Of a stretch of DNA of 64,000 bases, positions 17,086 to 25,064 are shown one piece after another (within the stretch, counting starts at the first letter, position 1; every line of letters begins with the position of its first letter). The translations under genes were made by a program, and so were the position numbers. The stretch is from Acidobacteriota bacterium (GTDB lineage: Bacteria; Acidobacteriota; Blastocatellia; Pyrinomonadales; Pyrinomonadaceae): NCBI GenBank assembly GCA_020199835.1, contig JAIVJV010000005.1, forward strand, positions 62,001 through 126,000. Direction: 5' to 3'. The notes under the pieces are model-generated. The model had not been told where the DNA came from. It searched no databases and saw only the letters and a list, made by a program, of their open reading frames with translations.

Positions 17086-17472
17086 ATGCGGCGGTGGACC
17101 GCCATGCTTGCTGAAGGAAAACTCCTTATGGGATGGACACGGCCGAGATTGATTGCTGCGAAAGGCCAATGGTTTCCCGAGCGATTGGACAACGATGGAC
17201 CTGCGTGTTACGAACTTGGCACAGGCGGTCCGAGAGGTGGGAGTATTCAATGGCACTATGTAGGCGAGACTACCAACGAACGCTCCAGAATCGAATGCTA
17301 CGCACGCAATGGCTCTCACCTTTCAAAACTAATAACTTGGCATCTCAATCAGGGTTGGTGTTTATACTACCGCGCCAGCGGGTGTGTTTCTAAGATCGCC
17401 GCGAAGCAAATGCAGGACAACCTTCTCTGCCGTTTCAAATACGACTGGAACCGAATGCTCAATGGCGATTGA
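17086..17472 (+). CDS. GIY-YIG-like nuclease domain protein
   Basis: 128 residues from ATG 17086; the frame is open to TTG 17068 and ATG 17104 is also possible. ACYELGTGG...WHYVGETTNERSRIECYARNGSHLSKLI has the GIY-YIG layout: a first strand with Y-E-L, a second with Y-V-G-E, then an Arg within ERSRIE and an HL pair. The C-terminal Glu usually expected is not obvious. Likely a small accessory endonuclease; activity is uncertain. The 236 bases to the next gene hold nothing recognised. Confidence 0.55.
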   Translation: MRRWTAMLAEGKLLMGWTRPRLIAAKGQWFPERLDNDGPACYELGTGGPRGGSIQWHYVGETTNERSRIECYARNGSHLSKLITWHLNQGWCLYYRASGCVSKIAAKQMQDNLLCRFKYDWNRMLNGD

Positions 17473-17708
17473 GGATGTGCGCAGGTTCGGGATCGCAGAG
17501 TCGGAGGCTCGATTTCGTAAAAGAAACAGTTGCAGCGTCCAATAATTCTTCTGCCTCCCTCGATTTACCTACGATTACGTGATATTCGGGAACTCTATTT
17601 ACTATTGGGTACAAGTACCAACATATCTCACACGGTGATCGCCCGCCGATCAATCCGGGAGTGGATGTACAGATGTTCTATGGTGGGTTCTCGATTTTTA
17701 AATGAGTC

Positions 17709-18206
17709 CTAGTTGCCTGATGGTCTAAGAATGGTGTCGATCTGCTTCAGATGAATATCGGCTCTTAACCAGATGATCTGCATGGCTTTTGTTGGGTCAG
17801 CCGATGGTGGGCCACCATATTTTGAAGGCTCGACCGGAAGCGAATACTTTGCGATTAGTGTCTTATCCGGTTCCGAGTTGTCACCGTATAAGTTATGGCG
17901 GTCAATCTTGATGCCCCAAACGGTTGAGGCATCTGCATAAGAGTCCATTGCGCCGCTCATTTCAGTTTTCAATTCGCCTTCTGGTAAGGACTTCATCGCC
18001 TCATTGACTTTGGCCTTGGCCTCAATCAAGAGCTGCCCGTAAGTTTGATAATTAACGCCGACCTGAGTCGCAGCTTGTAACTTCTGTAATGCCGCAACCG
18101 CCTCAGTGGTTTCTTTGGTTGGGGCTTTCGCGCATGAGAAAAGAAACATACTGACCGCCATCAATGAAATAAGTATGATGGGCAGAGTTAGGGATTTTGT
18201 CTTCAA
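17709..18206 (-). CDS. Putative lipoprotein, unknown function
   Basis: 165 residues from TTG 18206, chosen because AAAGGA lies about nine bases upstream and a lipoprotein signal follows (SLTLPIILISLMAVSMFLFSC, lipobox LFSC). ATG 18236 is in frame and also possible. The mature protein is mostly helical (TTEAVAALQKLQAAT...EAKAKVNEAMKSL...). No known domain. Single gene, convergent with 17472. Confidence 0.65.
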   Translation of the reverse strand: MKTKSLTLPIILISLMAVSMFLFSCAKAPTKETTEAVAALQKLQAATQVGVNYQTYGQLLIEAKAKVNEAMKSLPEGELKTEMSGAMDSYADASTVWGIKIDRHNLYGDNSEPDKTLIAKYSLPVEPSKYGGPPSADPTKAMQIIWLRADIHLKQIDTILRPSGN

Positions 18207-18346
18207 TGTTATTATCCTTTCAGGATGGTGGGCCAAGGATTCTAAGAGTTAAGGCTCTCCGGTGAAGCAATCAGGCGGCATACTATTCCTAAAACACCAA
18301 CCATTACAAGGGTCAGTAGAGTCGTCCCAAAAGGAGTGGCGCTAAA

Positions 18347-18655
18347 ATGATTGACAACTGGTATGCGATCACTTTTCCCCAAGCGAAATTTCCGTTCGCC
18401 GAAGCCGAGCCTCTTTTGAAATTTGTAGACGAGATTTGGGAAAGGAACAATTACCCTGCCGGTTTTAGCGTGTTCCAAGAAATAGACGAGACTTATGACA
18501 AGATCCTTTACTTCTCACCTACTGCCTGGGACTACTGCCGTGAACAGGTCGAGTCCGGTTACGATGGACGCTACTGCACTAAACCTATCAACCATCCTAA
18601 ACCGGTAGTTTGCATGGTTGGGGTTTATCCGGGTTCTCAAGCGCTTCTTCAATAA
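18347..18655 (+). CDS. Hypothetical protein
   Basis: 102 residues, ATG with AAAGGAGTGGCGCTAAA upstream. Soluble alpha/beta (WYAITFPQAKFPFAEAEPLLKFVDEIWER...GFSVFQEIDETYDKILYFSP). No domain recognised. It stands alone before the structured element at 18707. Confidence 0.5.
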   Translation: MIDNWYAITFPQAKFPFAEAEPLLKFVDEIWERNNYPAGFSVFQEIDETYDKILYFSPTAWDYCREQVESGYDGRYCTKPINHPKPVVCMVGVYPGSQALLQ

Positions 18656-18706
18656 CGGTGGGGGCGGGGTAAAATTCCCCTTGCACGCCACACTTCCGTG
18701 ATCTTA

Positions 18707-18772
18707 CTATCGGTTGAGCTTCCCTTCGCCGGAAGCTGTGCTGTGGCCTCGGTGATACTACTCACCTGATAG
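18707..18772 (+). ncRNA. Structured element 1, related to 23220-23304
   Basis: Two hairpins, AGCTTCC/GGAAGCT (18717-18737) and GGTGA/TCACC (18751-18766), lie inside an outer stem CTATC/GATAG (18707-18711, 18768-18772). The core CTTCCCTTCGCCGG-AGCTGT-C-GTGGCCTCG-GTGAT recurs at 23247-23294 with changes that keep both hairpins. It lies about 90 bases before the gene at 18860. A leader RNA motif, a small RNA or the end of a mobile cassette are all possible. Confidence 0.45.
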
Positions 18773-18859
18773 CCTCCTAGCGAACCTGCTTTATTTACTG
18801 GTACACCCAACCGGATTTCTTAATCCCACTATTACCATCCTTAGCAAGGAGAACTCAAA

Positions 18860-19276
18860 ATGCCTCGCAAACTTTGGACCGCATTTCTCACGTTCACACT
18901 CATTACGACTCTCAACCTGTTCGCAATCGCAACGCCTTTAGAGCGAGCAGTGATCGTCAACACCGCTTTTACCGTAGAGGCGGGTGACGCCAAGTACTGG
19001 ACCTTTCGAGTCGGAAGCGAGGGAGCCAATGTCGTCGGCAGATTCCGCGCAGAAGGTGGAAGCGGCAACGATATTAAGTGCCTTATTCTGGACGCTGACA
19101 GTTTTGAAAATTGGCGCAATGGTCACCGAGTAAAGACGTACTACAACTCTGAAAAGATTACTGTCGCAAACATCAATATTAATTTGCCTCAAGGTGAATA
19201 TGTGCTTGTCTTTGACAACACATTTTCGGGCCTTTCGAATAAAGCAGTAACGGCTAACGTTGAAATGCGATGGTAA
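18860..19276 (+). CDS. Secreted beta-rich protein
   Basis: 138 residues, ATG with AGCAAGGAGAACTCAAA upstream. Signal peptide of about 24 residues (LWTAFLTFTLITTLNLFAIA). The mature part is a beta-sandwich-like domain (YWTFRVGSEGANVVGRFRAEGG...KCLILDADSFENW...GEYVLVFDNTFSGLSNKAVTANVEM), whose LPxGxYxLVFDNxFS pattern resembles GOLD/emp24-like or PPC-like binding domains. Ligand unknown. Confidence 0.65.
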   Translation: MPRKLWTAFLTFTLITTLNLFAIATPLERAVIVNTAFTVEAGDAKYWTFRVGSEGANVVGRFRAEGGSGNDIKCLILDADSFENWRNGHRVKTYYNSEKITVANININLPQGEYVLVFDNTFSGLSNKAVTANVEMRW

Positions 19277-19306
19277 GGTGGGCGGTCTGCTTGCAAGGAT
19301 TGCCTG

Positions 19307-19609
19307 ATGGCAAGGAAGAATAATCCAATTATTGGCTGTCTGTTATTGATTCTGCTGGCTGTTGGAGCAGGCATACAGCTTTTCAAATACAATCCTGTCG
19401 CCGGAATCGCTGGAGTAGTTGGAATAGTATTCCTCGGTGGGCTGGTTCTTTATGCGACGCGTCGAAAACCATGTGAGATGTGTGGCAACTTTCTCGAACG
19501 GAAAAAGTTTTTTTGGAACATTGATGGTGAGAAGAAAAGAGTATGTTCGCACTGCAATCAAACATTTATGCGAAGGCAGAGTAGAGCTGCGACGCGAAAT
19601 ATCAGATGA
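19307..19609 (+). CDS. Small membrane protein with zinc-ribbon-like CxxC pairs
   Basis: 100 residues. Two N-terminal membrane helices (IIGCLLLILLAVGAGIQLF and VAGIAGVVGIVFLGGLVLY) are followed by a cytoplasmic tail with CEMC and CSHC, 28 residues apart, a likely zinc ribbon. No family name. 30 bases after the previous stop. Confidence 0.6.
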   Translation: MARKNNPIIGCLLLILLAVGAGIQLFKYNPVAGIAGVVGIVFLGGLVLYATRRKPCEMCGNFLERKKFFWNIDGEKKRVCSHCNQTFMRRQSRAATRNIR

Positions 19610-19652
19610 AAGGAGAATAATAGGAACAGATTCGTTCCGTTAAATCAGTCGA

Positions 19653-20306
19653 ATGGCGAGACGTCACAAGAATAAGCACTGTGCGTATTGCGGAGCACCG
19701 GCGCCTGAAACAAAAGACCACGTGATCCCGCACGAGTTATATCCACCTTCAAAATTAAATTCTAAAGTTCAGCGGTTGACCGTTCCAGCATGCTCAAAAT
19801 GTAATAATGGTTGGTCTGATGATGAACCGCACTTCCGAACGCTGCTCACTCTTGCCGGCGAGCCAAATGCTGCTGTGAGAGAGTTGTGGGACGGAGTAGT
19901 TAATCGAAGCCTTCGGAAGGAGGATGGTCCGCGAAGATTAGAGGATGTATGGAATCGAATGCGACCAATCGAAACCGATGGAGGGGTTCGGCATAAAATC
20001 TATCCCGCATCGGATCAGCGCTTTCTAAAGGTCATGAGGAAGATTGTTCGCGGGCTTCATTACCATGAACGGGAGTATTACGTTTCTGATGATTTGGTAT
20101 CTGTTGATATTTTGAGAACTGAAATTCCAAGTGAGTTTCTCGATGCGATGCCTGTCCATCATCGAGAGCCTGACATTTTTAAGTATCAGTTTGAAGTGTT
20201 CGATGCATTTGAGGATATTCCAATGAGTTCAACCTGGTTGCTAACTTTCTTCGAAAATCGGAAATTTATAGCGTCAGTGTGGAAAAGCCCTGAGAGTCAT
20301 CCATGA
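19653..20306 (+). CDS. HNH endonuclease-family protein
   Basis: 217 residues. N-terminal HCAYCGAP...TKDHVIPHELYPP...VPACSKCNNGWSDDE is an HNH fold: the first CxxC, the DH pair with the general-base His, then CxxCN with the Asn. The long C-terminal part (residues 70-217) has no recognised domain. HNH proteins of this size occur in defence islands; here a HEPN-like and an Mrr-like gene follow. Confidence 0.8.
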   Translation: MARRHKNKHCAYCGAPAPETKDHVIPHELYPPSKLNSKVQRLTVPACSKCNNGWSDDEPHFRTLLTLAGEPNAAVRELWDGVVNRSLRKEDGPRRLEDVWNRMRPIETDGGVRHKIYPASDQRFLKVMRKIVRGLHYHEREYYVSDDLVSVDILRTEIPSEFLDAMPVHHREPDIFKYQFEVFDAFEDIPMSSTWLLTFFENRKFIASVWKSPESHP

Positions 20307-20384
20307 CCACGAATAGTTACGAGCGATGCATTTCTTTTCGCATTCAACGGATTAAGATTAGAAGCGGAGAACTTAGGGAACGTC

Positions 20385-21233
20385 GTGGCAAGTGCGTTTG
20401 GATTTGAAATTATTCTGGGTGGGCAGGGCGTGATTTTTCGCTTGAGTGGAAAAGCGAGAGACGATCGTCGTCAGAGATTTGGACCATGGGAGATAGAACT
20501 TCGGAAAGATCACGTTATCGAGAGCGCGTACGAGGTGGCACAGCGTGTTCTTGATATAGTCGCCGTCGAAGACCGCGATGCACTAGTCGTGATTGAGCCG
20601 TATGACAACGTTGTCTGGCGGACAGGTCCCCGCGGACTAAAGTTGCAGTCGACGAGTAGCATTGTGTTCGGAAGACTAACGACGGCGACATTGACGGTGA
20701 GGGATGCGGCAGGCAATGTTCGTCCCGATCCACCTTATACACCACCTCAGCACCATTACGCTTACCGATATTTCCGTTTTTCACAGGTCGCGCATAATAC
20801 CTTTGACGGGTACCGCAATATGTTTCTGGCGCTGGAATCCCTGCTCGATTATGTTGAACCGAAGCGGCCTGGTGACGGAGAGACTGAGTGGTTGGAAAAA
20901 GCACTCATCACTGCGCAATCGCGCGGGCTGGACCTAAGTGGCTTCACCCAGGCGGGAAGCACGAATCCTGTCGGTGATTTTCTTAACTCCCACTATTCGG
21001 CGATTCGTTGCGCGGCTTTTCACTCTAAATCTTCGACGGGTGATGTGCTGCTGCCAGGGAGGTTGGCCGACGAAAGCACCGTGCTTCAGCAACTTCTCGC
21101 TGTACAGGAATTGGTAGAGTCTTTGTTGAAATCAGAATTTTCTACGCGTCTAGCGAGGAGCGGTTCTACATTTTTTGTTTTCGGCAATCGATATCGAAGT
21201 TGGCACCGATCGCGGTCCTGTTTCTTTCGGTAG
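20385..21233 (+). CDS. HEPN-like hypothetical protein, C-terminus possibly frameshifted
   Basis: 282 residues from GTG 20385. The middle part (YRYFRFSQVAHNTFDGYRNMFLALESLLDYVEPK, then LNSHYSAIRCAAFHSKSS) is helical and carries an R-x4-H motif (RCAAFH), the HEPN nuclease-type signature; similar proteins are often labelled MauJ-like. The last 20 residues (NRYRSWHRSRSCFFR) look out of frame. The next frame reads SAIDIEVGTDRGPVSFG over the same bases, and a third frame continues as the ORF 21200-21571. So the natural C-terminus may be split by frameshifts. Function is inferred; a toxin or defence role is possible. Confidence 0.55.
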   Translation: MASAFGFEIILGGQGVIFRLSGKARDDRRQRFGPWEIELRKDHVIESAYEVAQRVLDIVAVEDRDALVVIEPYDNVVWRTGPRGLKLQSTSSIVFGRLTTATLTVRDAAGNVRPDPPYTPPQHHYAYRYFRFSQVAHNTFDGYRNMFLALESLLDYVEPKRPGDGETEWLEKALITAQSRGLDLSGFTQAGSTNPVGDFLNSHYSAIRCAAFHSKSSTGDVLLPGRLADESTVLQQLLAVQELVESLLKSEFSTRLARSGSTFFVFGNRYRSWHRSRSCFFR

Positions 21234-21571
21234 AGGATTGTCCGACGCTTGAGCAGGTTATTGCGAAGGAGAAAGATTTGCCGGAGGGAACCGGTTCTCT
21301 TGTAAGTTTCACTGGCGCGCGGGGAACGGCTCCGGATGAGTGGTTGTTAGTCTCGGAAATCAAGCCTGCCGAGTTGTCGTTCTCCAAAATCAGATCGCTG
21401 CGACTAGTCGCTAATCCGAATGATCACCTGTTCCTTCGGATGACCGCCGACAAAATGAACCGCACGCTGATTCCCACCGATCTGGATATTAATGACATTT
21501 CTAAGCTCGTTGTCCGTGTACGATGTGTTCTACGAAATCTGCGAGGACCAAAGCGCAGGTTTTCACACTAA
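21200..21571 (+). CDS. Hypothetical ORF, possibly the displaced C-terminus of 20385
   Basis: 123 residues if begun at TTG 21200, overlapping the previous gene by 34 bases in another frame. Soluble, mixed (FLSVEDCPTLEQVIAKEKDLPEG...LFLRMTADKMNRTLIPTDLDINDISKLVVRVRCVLRN). No SD is evident, which favours its being a remnant or continuation of the gene at 20385 instead of an independent gene. Confidence 0.4.
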   Translation: MAPIAVLFLSVEDCPTLEQVIAKEKDLPEGTGSLVSFTGARGTAPDEWLLVSEIKPAELSFSKIRSLRLVANPNDHLFLRMTADKMNRTLIPTDLDINDISKLVVRVRCVLRNLRGPKRRFSH

Positions 21572-21636
21572 GGCTGTTAATGGGCTGATGTCCTACTGGA
21601 ATTGGCTTCCGCCAAATTGTGACGCGCCATTTCATT

Positions 21637-23097
21637 TTATGGCTGTACTGATAACACCAATTTAAAGCACTCGATTGCTTTCTCGTATAAGCCATTTCTA
21701 CCGAAAACTACACCTAAAGAGTTATACGCGTCTATCGGGTCGGGAGAGACTTGGGTAGTTTTCTGAAAAAAGGTATGCGCTTGCGCTTGGAGAGCTGTTT
21801 TTATCGCAAGATCTTCCGCTAGCGATTGTTGCAATAACGCTTCGCCTTGGAAGAGAAATGCGATCGATAAGTACTGAGCAAAGTCTGGTCGAGGAAACTT
21901 TTCAAGATATGGAAGGAGATCGATAACCTCATCAAACTTCCTCTTATTGATTAGCAATCTGACATCTATTAGATCCCCTGAGTCGGTGGGAATGATTACG
22001 GGTTCTCCAAGCAAAGACCTTTCTTGCATAGCCCCCAAACCTTCCACTTCTTCAAAGTCAAGCTGTGGTAATTGGATAATTTGTTCCTTAGACAGGTCCG
22101 TCGTCCCTGCCATGAGTTTATCGAAAGCCTTCTTGCTTATAGGCTCAAGATGATTGCGTACAAAAATTTTTGGCAATCTGACTCTATTCTCTACGCTTGC
22201 AATCGCATCTTTCTTTAAGTTCTTCAACTCCTCCTCTGTAAAGATCGGTTCGTCATGGCTAGATTTAATTACGTTGTTAAGGACATCAAAATTAGCTTGT
22301 AGGTGGAACTTTTCAATTTTATCGGTATCAGCTTCTTTGAGCCTATACTGTTGTACCTTACCCTCCATTTCTGCTAAGTAACCGACCACTCGAACTTTTG
22401 CTGTCATGTTTGACGGGTAAATCAATTTGCCATTTAGTACCTGATGCCATCCTTGAGGAAGCTTTAGATCAATCGGATATTCACCTAGCTTCATCGGGAT
22501 CTCACCATTGCGCCAGCGACTGACTATCAAATCTGTAAAGAATCCTGTGATGTTGTTATCTCCCCCCCAAAAACCGAAGGCTTCATGTCCGTCCGCTATT
22601 TCACTTCTGATTTGCATATCTTCAACGACAAGTAACAAGTGTACGAAGAACTGAAAGGTATCTTTGATTTCAGCTTTTAACCTCGTCTCATCCATCCCTT
22701 CTAAAACAAGAGCTTTCATCCCTAATTCTTTTGCTCGTTTTATTCCACCTGCCTGATAGCCGTGAACGCTCACAATGATCCCATACTGCGGCGGGATGCC
22801 TACATCCTCCAGCAAATCTCTAAATTCGCCAATTTGACCTATCGTTATGGGCGTACCATAATTTTTGCATTGAATAGCAATTCGAACAGGATAGCCGGCT
22901 ACCTGCCCGGTTAACAGAACATCAATTTCGCGTTCCCTGGATAGGTCGCCACTTTTGGGTTGTAGGAAAACATTTGTTTCAACTTCCACACCTTCCGTCT
23001 TGTGAAGCATCGCGACAATTTGCTCTAGCAATCTTCCCTTGTCATTTCTGGTTCTATCTTTCTTAGAATGTGCACGGCGTTTCGATTTCCTGCTCAT
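21637..23097 (-). CDS. Mrr-like restriction endonuclease domain with TPR tail
   Basis: 486 residues. Residues 20-140 form a PD-(D/E)XK fold of the Mrr type: E in GRLLEQIVAML, the D of EIDVLL and the QxK motif IAIQCKNYG, then GIIVSVHGYQAGGIKRAKELG. The middle 200 residues have no named domain. The C-terminus (ALQAQAHTFFQKTTQVSPDPIDAYNSLGVVFGRNGLYEKAIECFKLVL) is TPR-like. Mrr-type nucleases cut modified or foreign DNA. It reads against its neighbours and sits between the two structured elements, in the defence-like part of the window. Confidence 0.8.
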   Translation of the reverse strand: MSRKSKRRAHSKKDRTRNDKGRLLEQIVAMLHKTEGVEVETNVFLQPKSGDLSREREIDVLLTGQVAGYPVRIAIQCKNYGTPITIGQIGEFRDLLEDVGIPPQYGIIVSVHGYQAGGIKRAKELGMKALVLEGMDETRLKAEIKDTFQFFVHLLLVVEDMQIRSEIADGHEAFGFWGGDNNITGFFTDLIVSRWRNGEIPMKLGEYPIDLKLPQGWHQVLNGKLIYPSNMTAKVRVVGYLAEMEGKVQQYRLKEADTDKIEKFHLQANFDVLNNVIKSSHDEPIFTEEELKNLKKDAIASVENRVRLPKIFVRNHLEPISKKAFDKLMAGTTDLSKEQIIQLPQLDFEEVEGLGAMQERSLLGEPVIIPTDSGDLIDVRLLINKRKFDEVIDLLPYLEKFPRPDFAQYLSIAFLFQGEALLQQSLAEDLAIKTALQAQAHTFFQKTTQVSPDPIDAYNSLGVVFGRNGLYEKAIECFKLVLSVQP

Positions 23098-23219
23098 GAC
23101 TTTGAAGACCTCTTTTACTACTGGAACGTCTGCCTAATGCTTACGGACGTCAACAATCACGAGAGACGGTGCAGTTGTGAGGATTGCCCACTGTCGAGAG
23201 CAGATTTTCCTTGCAAGCA

Positions 23220-23304
23220 AACCTAGGTGGTTTTACCATTGTTGCTGCTTCCCTTCGCCGGGAGCTGTACCGTGGCCTCGTGATGCTAGTCACCTCTCTA
23301 GGTT
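23220..23304 (+). ncRNA. Structured element 2, related to 18707-18772
   Basis: Shares the core CTTCCCTTCGCCGG-AGCTGT-C-GTGGCCTCG-TGAT with element 1. Hairpins GCTTCC/GGGAGC (wobble allowed) and GTGA/TCAC (23280-23293) are kept. The outer stem is AACCTAG/CTAGGTT (23220-23226, 23298-23304), different in sequence from that of element 1 but again closing the core. It lies 130 bases before the vWA gene. Confidence 0.45.
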
Positions 23305-23433
23305 CTTAGGGTAGTCCGCCTCGAGATTCACGACAACCAAAACTAAGGTTGCGCAATTCCATTAGCAAATCATGTCGAATATGCGGTTGGTTTTGCAGTT
23401 AAATTTCATGCAAAGGCGCTCAGGAGAAAGACC

Positions 23434-24273
23434 ATGCCCTACACAGCAGAAATAAGCAGATCGAATCCGTCGTGCTTTGTGTTTCTAATAGACCAGTCTG
23501 GCTCTATGCAAGATCCATTTGGTGGCGGAGAGTTAACCAGAAAGAAGGCAGATGCTGTTGCCGATGCTATTAATAAGCTGCTTCAGAATCTAGTCATCAA
23601 ATGCGCCAAGTCTGAGGGCGTGAGGGACTACTATAATGTGACCGTCATCGGGTACGGCACTCACGTCGGGTCAGCGTTTGCGGGAGCGCTATCTGGACGA
23701 GAGAGCGTGCCGATCAGCGATATAGCAAATCAACCCGCTCGTATTGAGGAAAGAACAAAAAAGATTGACGACGGTGCAGGAGGACTGGTCGATCAAACAG
23801 TCAAGTTTCCAATCTGGTTTGACGCCATAGCAAACGGTGGGACACCTATGTGTTCAGCAATGGCCCGAGCGCAGGCACTCCTTTCAGGTTGGCTCACACA
23901 ACATCCAGATTGCTTCCCACCTATCGCAATAAACATCACGGACGGTGAATCTACTGACGGTGACCCAACAAGCTCCGCGAATGGAATAACAAATCTATCC
24001 AGCAGCGATGGAAATGTGTTGTTATTCAATCTTCACCTATCATCCACCTCGGCTTCATCTGTGGAATATCCAGCAAGCGATACCGGTCTGGCCGACGAGT
24101 ATGCAAAATTGCTATTTAGTATATCCAGCCCATTGCCGGATTACATGAGAAGCATTGCGTTGCAAGAGGGCCTTTCAGTTTCCGATGGCGCAAGAGGCTT
24201 TGTATTTAATGCAGATATTGTGTCTGTAATTCGCTTCCTTGACATTGGGACGCGGCCAAGCAATTTGCGGTAA
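23434..24273 (+). CDS. vWA-domain protein of TerY-P triad
   Basis: 279 residues, ATG after CAGGAGAAAGACC. A von Willebrand A domain with a complete MIDAS: IDQSGSM (about residue 19), the GGTPMCSA Thr, and the NITDGESTDGD Asp. In the TerY-P (TerY-phosphorylation) systems a TerY-like vWA protein is encoded with a PP2C phosphatase and a kinase, exactly the next two genes here. The vWA protein is thought to be the phospho-switched scaffold. A cytosolic location is expected as there is no signal peptide. Confidence 0.87.
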   Translation: MPYTAEISRSNPSCFVFLIDQSGSMQDPFGGGELTRKKADAVADAINKLLQNLVIKCAKSEGVRDYYNVTVIGYGTHVGSAFAGALSGRESVPISDIANQPARIEERTKKIDDGAGGLVDQTVKFPIWFDAIANGGTPMCSAMARAQALLSGWLTQHPDCFPPIAINITDGESTDGDPTSSANGITNLSSSDGNVLLFNLHLSSTSASSVEYPASDTGLADEYAKLLFSISSPLPDYMRSIALQEGLSVSDGARGFVFNADIVSVIRFLDIGTRPSNLR

Positions 24274-24291
24274 GCCGAAAACGAGGTCTTC

Positions 24292-25053
24292 ATGCGCATC
24301 CATTCCGAGGCATTCTGGCTTCCAAAGGCAGGGAATACCGAGGAAGAGTACGAAGACGCATTCTGGACATCAGAGCCTGATAACTCAAATTCTGAATCTT
24401 TTCGTTGCGCTATAGCCGACGGTGCAACAGAAGCATCTTTTTCCGCTTCATGGGCCCGACTGCTAGTTCGGGCGTATTGCGAGGGTAAATTCGATCAAGG
24501 GTTACTCGACGGAACACTGACAGATCTACAAACAGAGTGGGTTCAAAGTGTTGGCTCCCAGCCATTGCCTTGGTACGCAGAACAGAAGTTGCTTAGCGGT
24601 GCTTTCTCCTCCTTGCTCGGGGTTACACTCCAAGAAGTTGCCTCAGAAGCTGTCAATGGCAGATCGGTTTCATGGACAGCAACGGCCGTTGGAGATAGCT
24701 GTCTCTTCCACGTTAGAGACGATCAGTTAATCGAAAGGTTTCCCTTGACGCATTCCGGCGATTTCAATAGCCGGCCTGTCTTAATTTCTAGTAGGCAGGA
24801 ATTCAATCACCAATTGGCTAACAATATTTCGGAGTGTCAGGGAACGCTGGCAATAGCGGACAGTTTGTATCTAATGACTGATGCTCTTGCATGTTGGTTT
24901 CTATCGGCATTTGAACAAGGAGACAAACCCTGGAAGATCAAACACTGGGTTCAGATTGAAAAATGGCTTAATGGTCTTCGCCGGAAGAGACGGATTCGCA
25001 ATGACGATGTAACTATTGTGCGGATAGAGCGGATGCTGGATTACGAAGATTAG
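24292..25053 (+). CDS. PP2C-like protein phosphatase of TerY-P triad
   Basis: 253 residues. The PP2C fold with metal-binding Asp residues in AIADGATEASFSASWARLL, a second in TAVGDSCLFHVRDDQL, and LYLMTDALACWFL (the DxxA/G position of motif 8). It should remove phosphate from Ser/Thr on the vWA or kinase partner. It starts 18 bases after the vWA stop and ends 11 bases before the kinase start, so the three genes form an operon. Confidence 0.85.
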   Translation: MRIHSEAFWLPKAGNTEEEYEDAFWTSEPDNSNSESFRCAIADGATEASFSASWARLLVRAYCEGKFDQGLLDGTLTDLQTEWVQSVGSQPLPWYAEQKLLSGAFSSLLGVTLQEVASEAVNGRSVSWTATAVGDSCLFHVRDDQLIERFPLTHSGDFNSRPVLISSRQEFNHQLANNISECQGTLAIADSLYLMTDALACWFLSAFEQGDKPWKIKHWVQIEKWLNGLRRKRRIRNDDVTIVRIERMLDYED

Positions 25054-25064
25054 GAGATCTTCGC

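Noticed and set aside
18707..18772. Fluoride riboswitch
   Set aside because: GGTGAT...CACC and CTGATAGCCTCC recall parts of the crcB motif, but the pseudoknot partner and the order of elements do not fit, and no fluoride gene follows.
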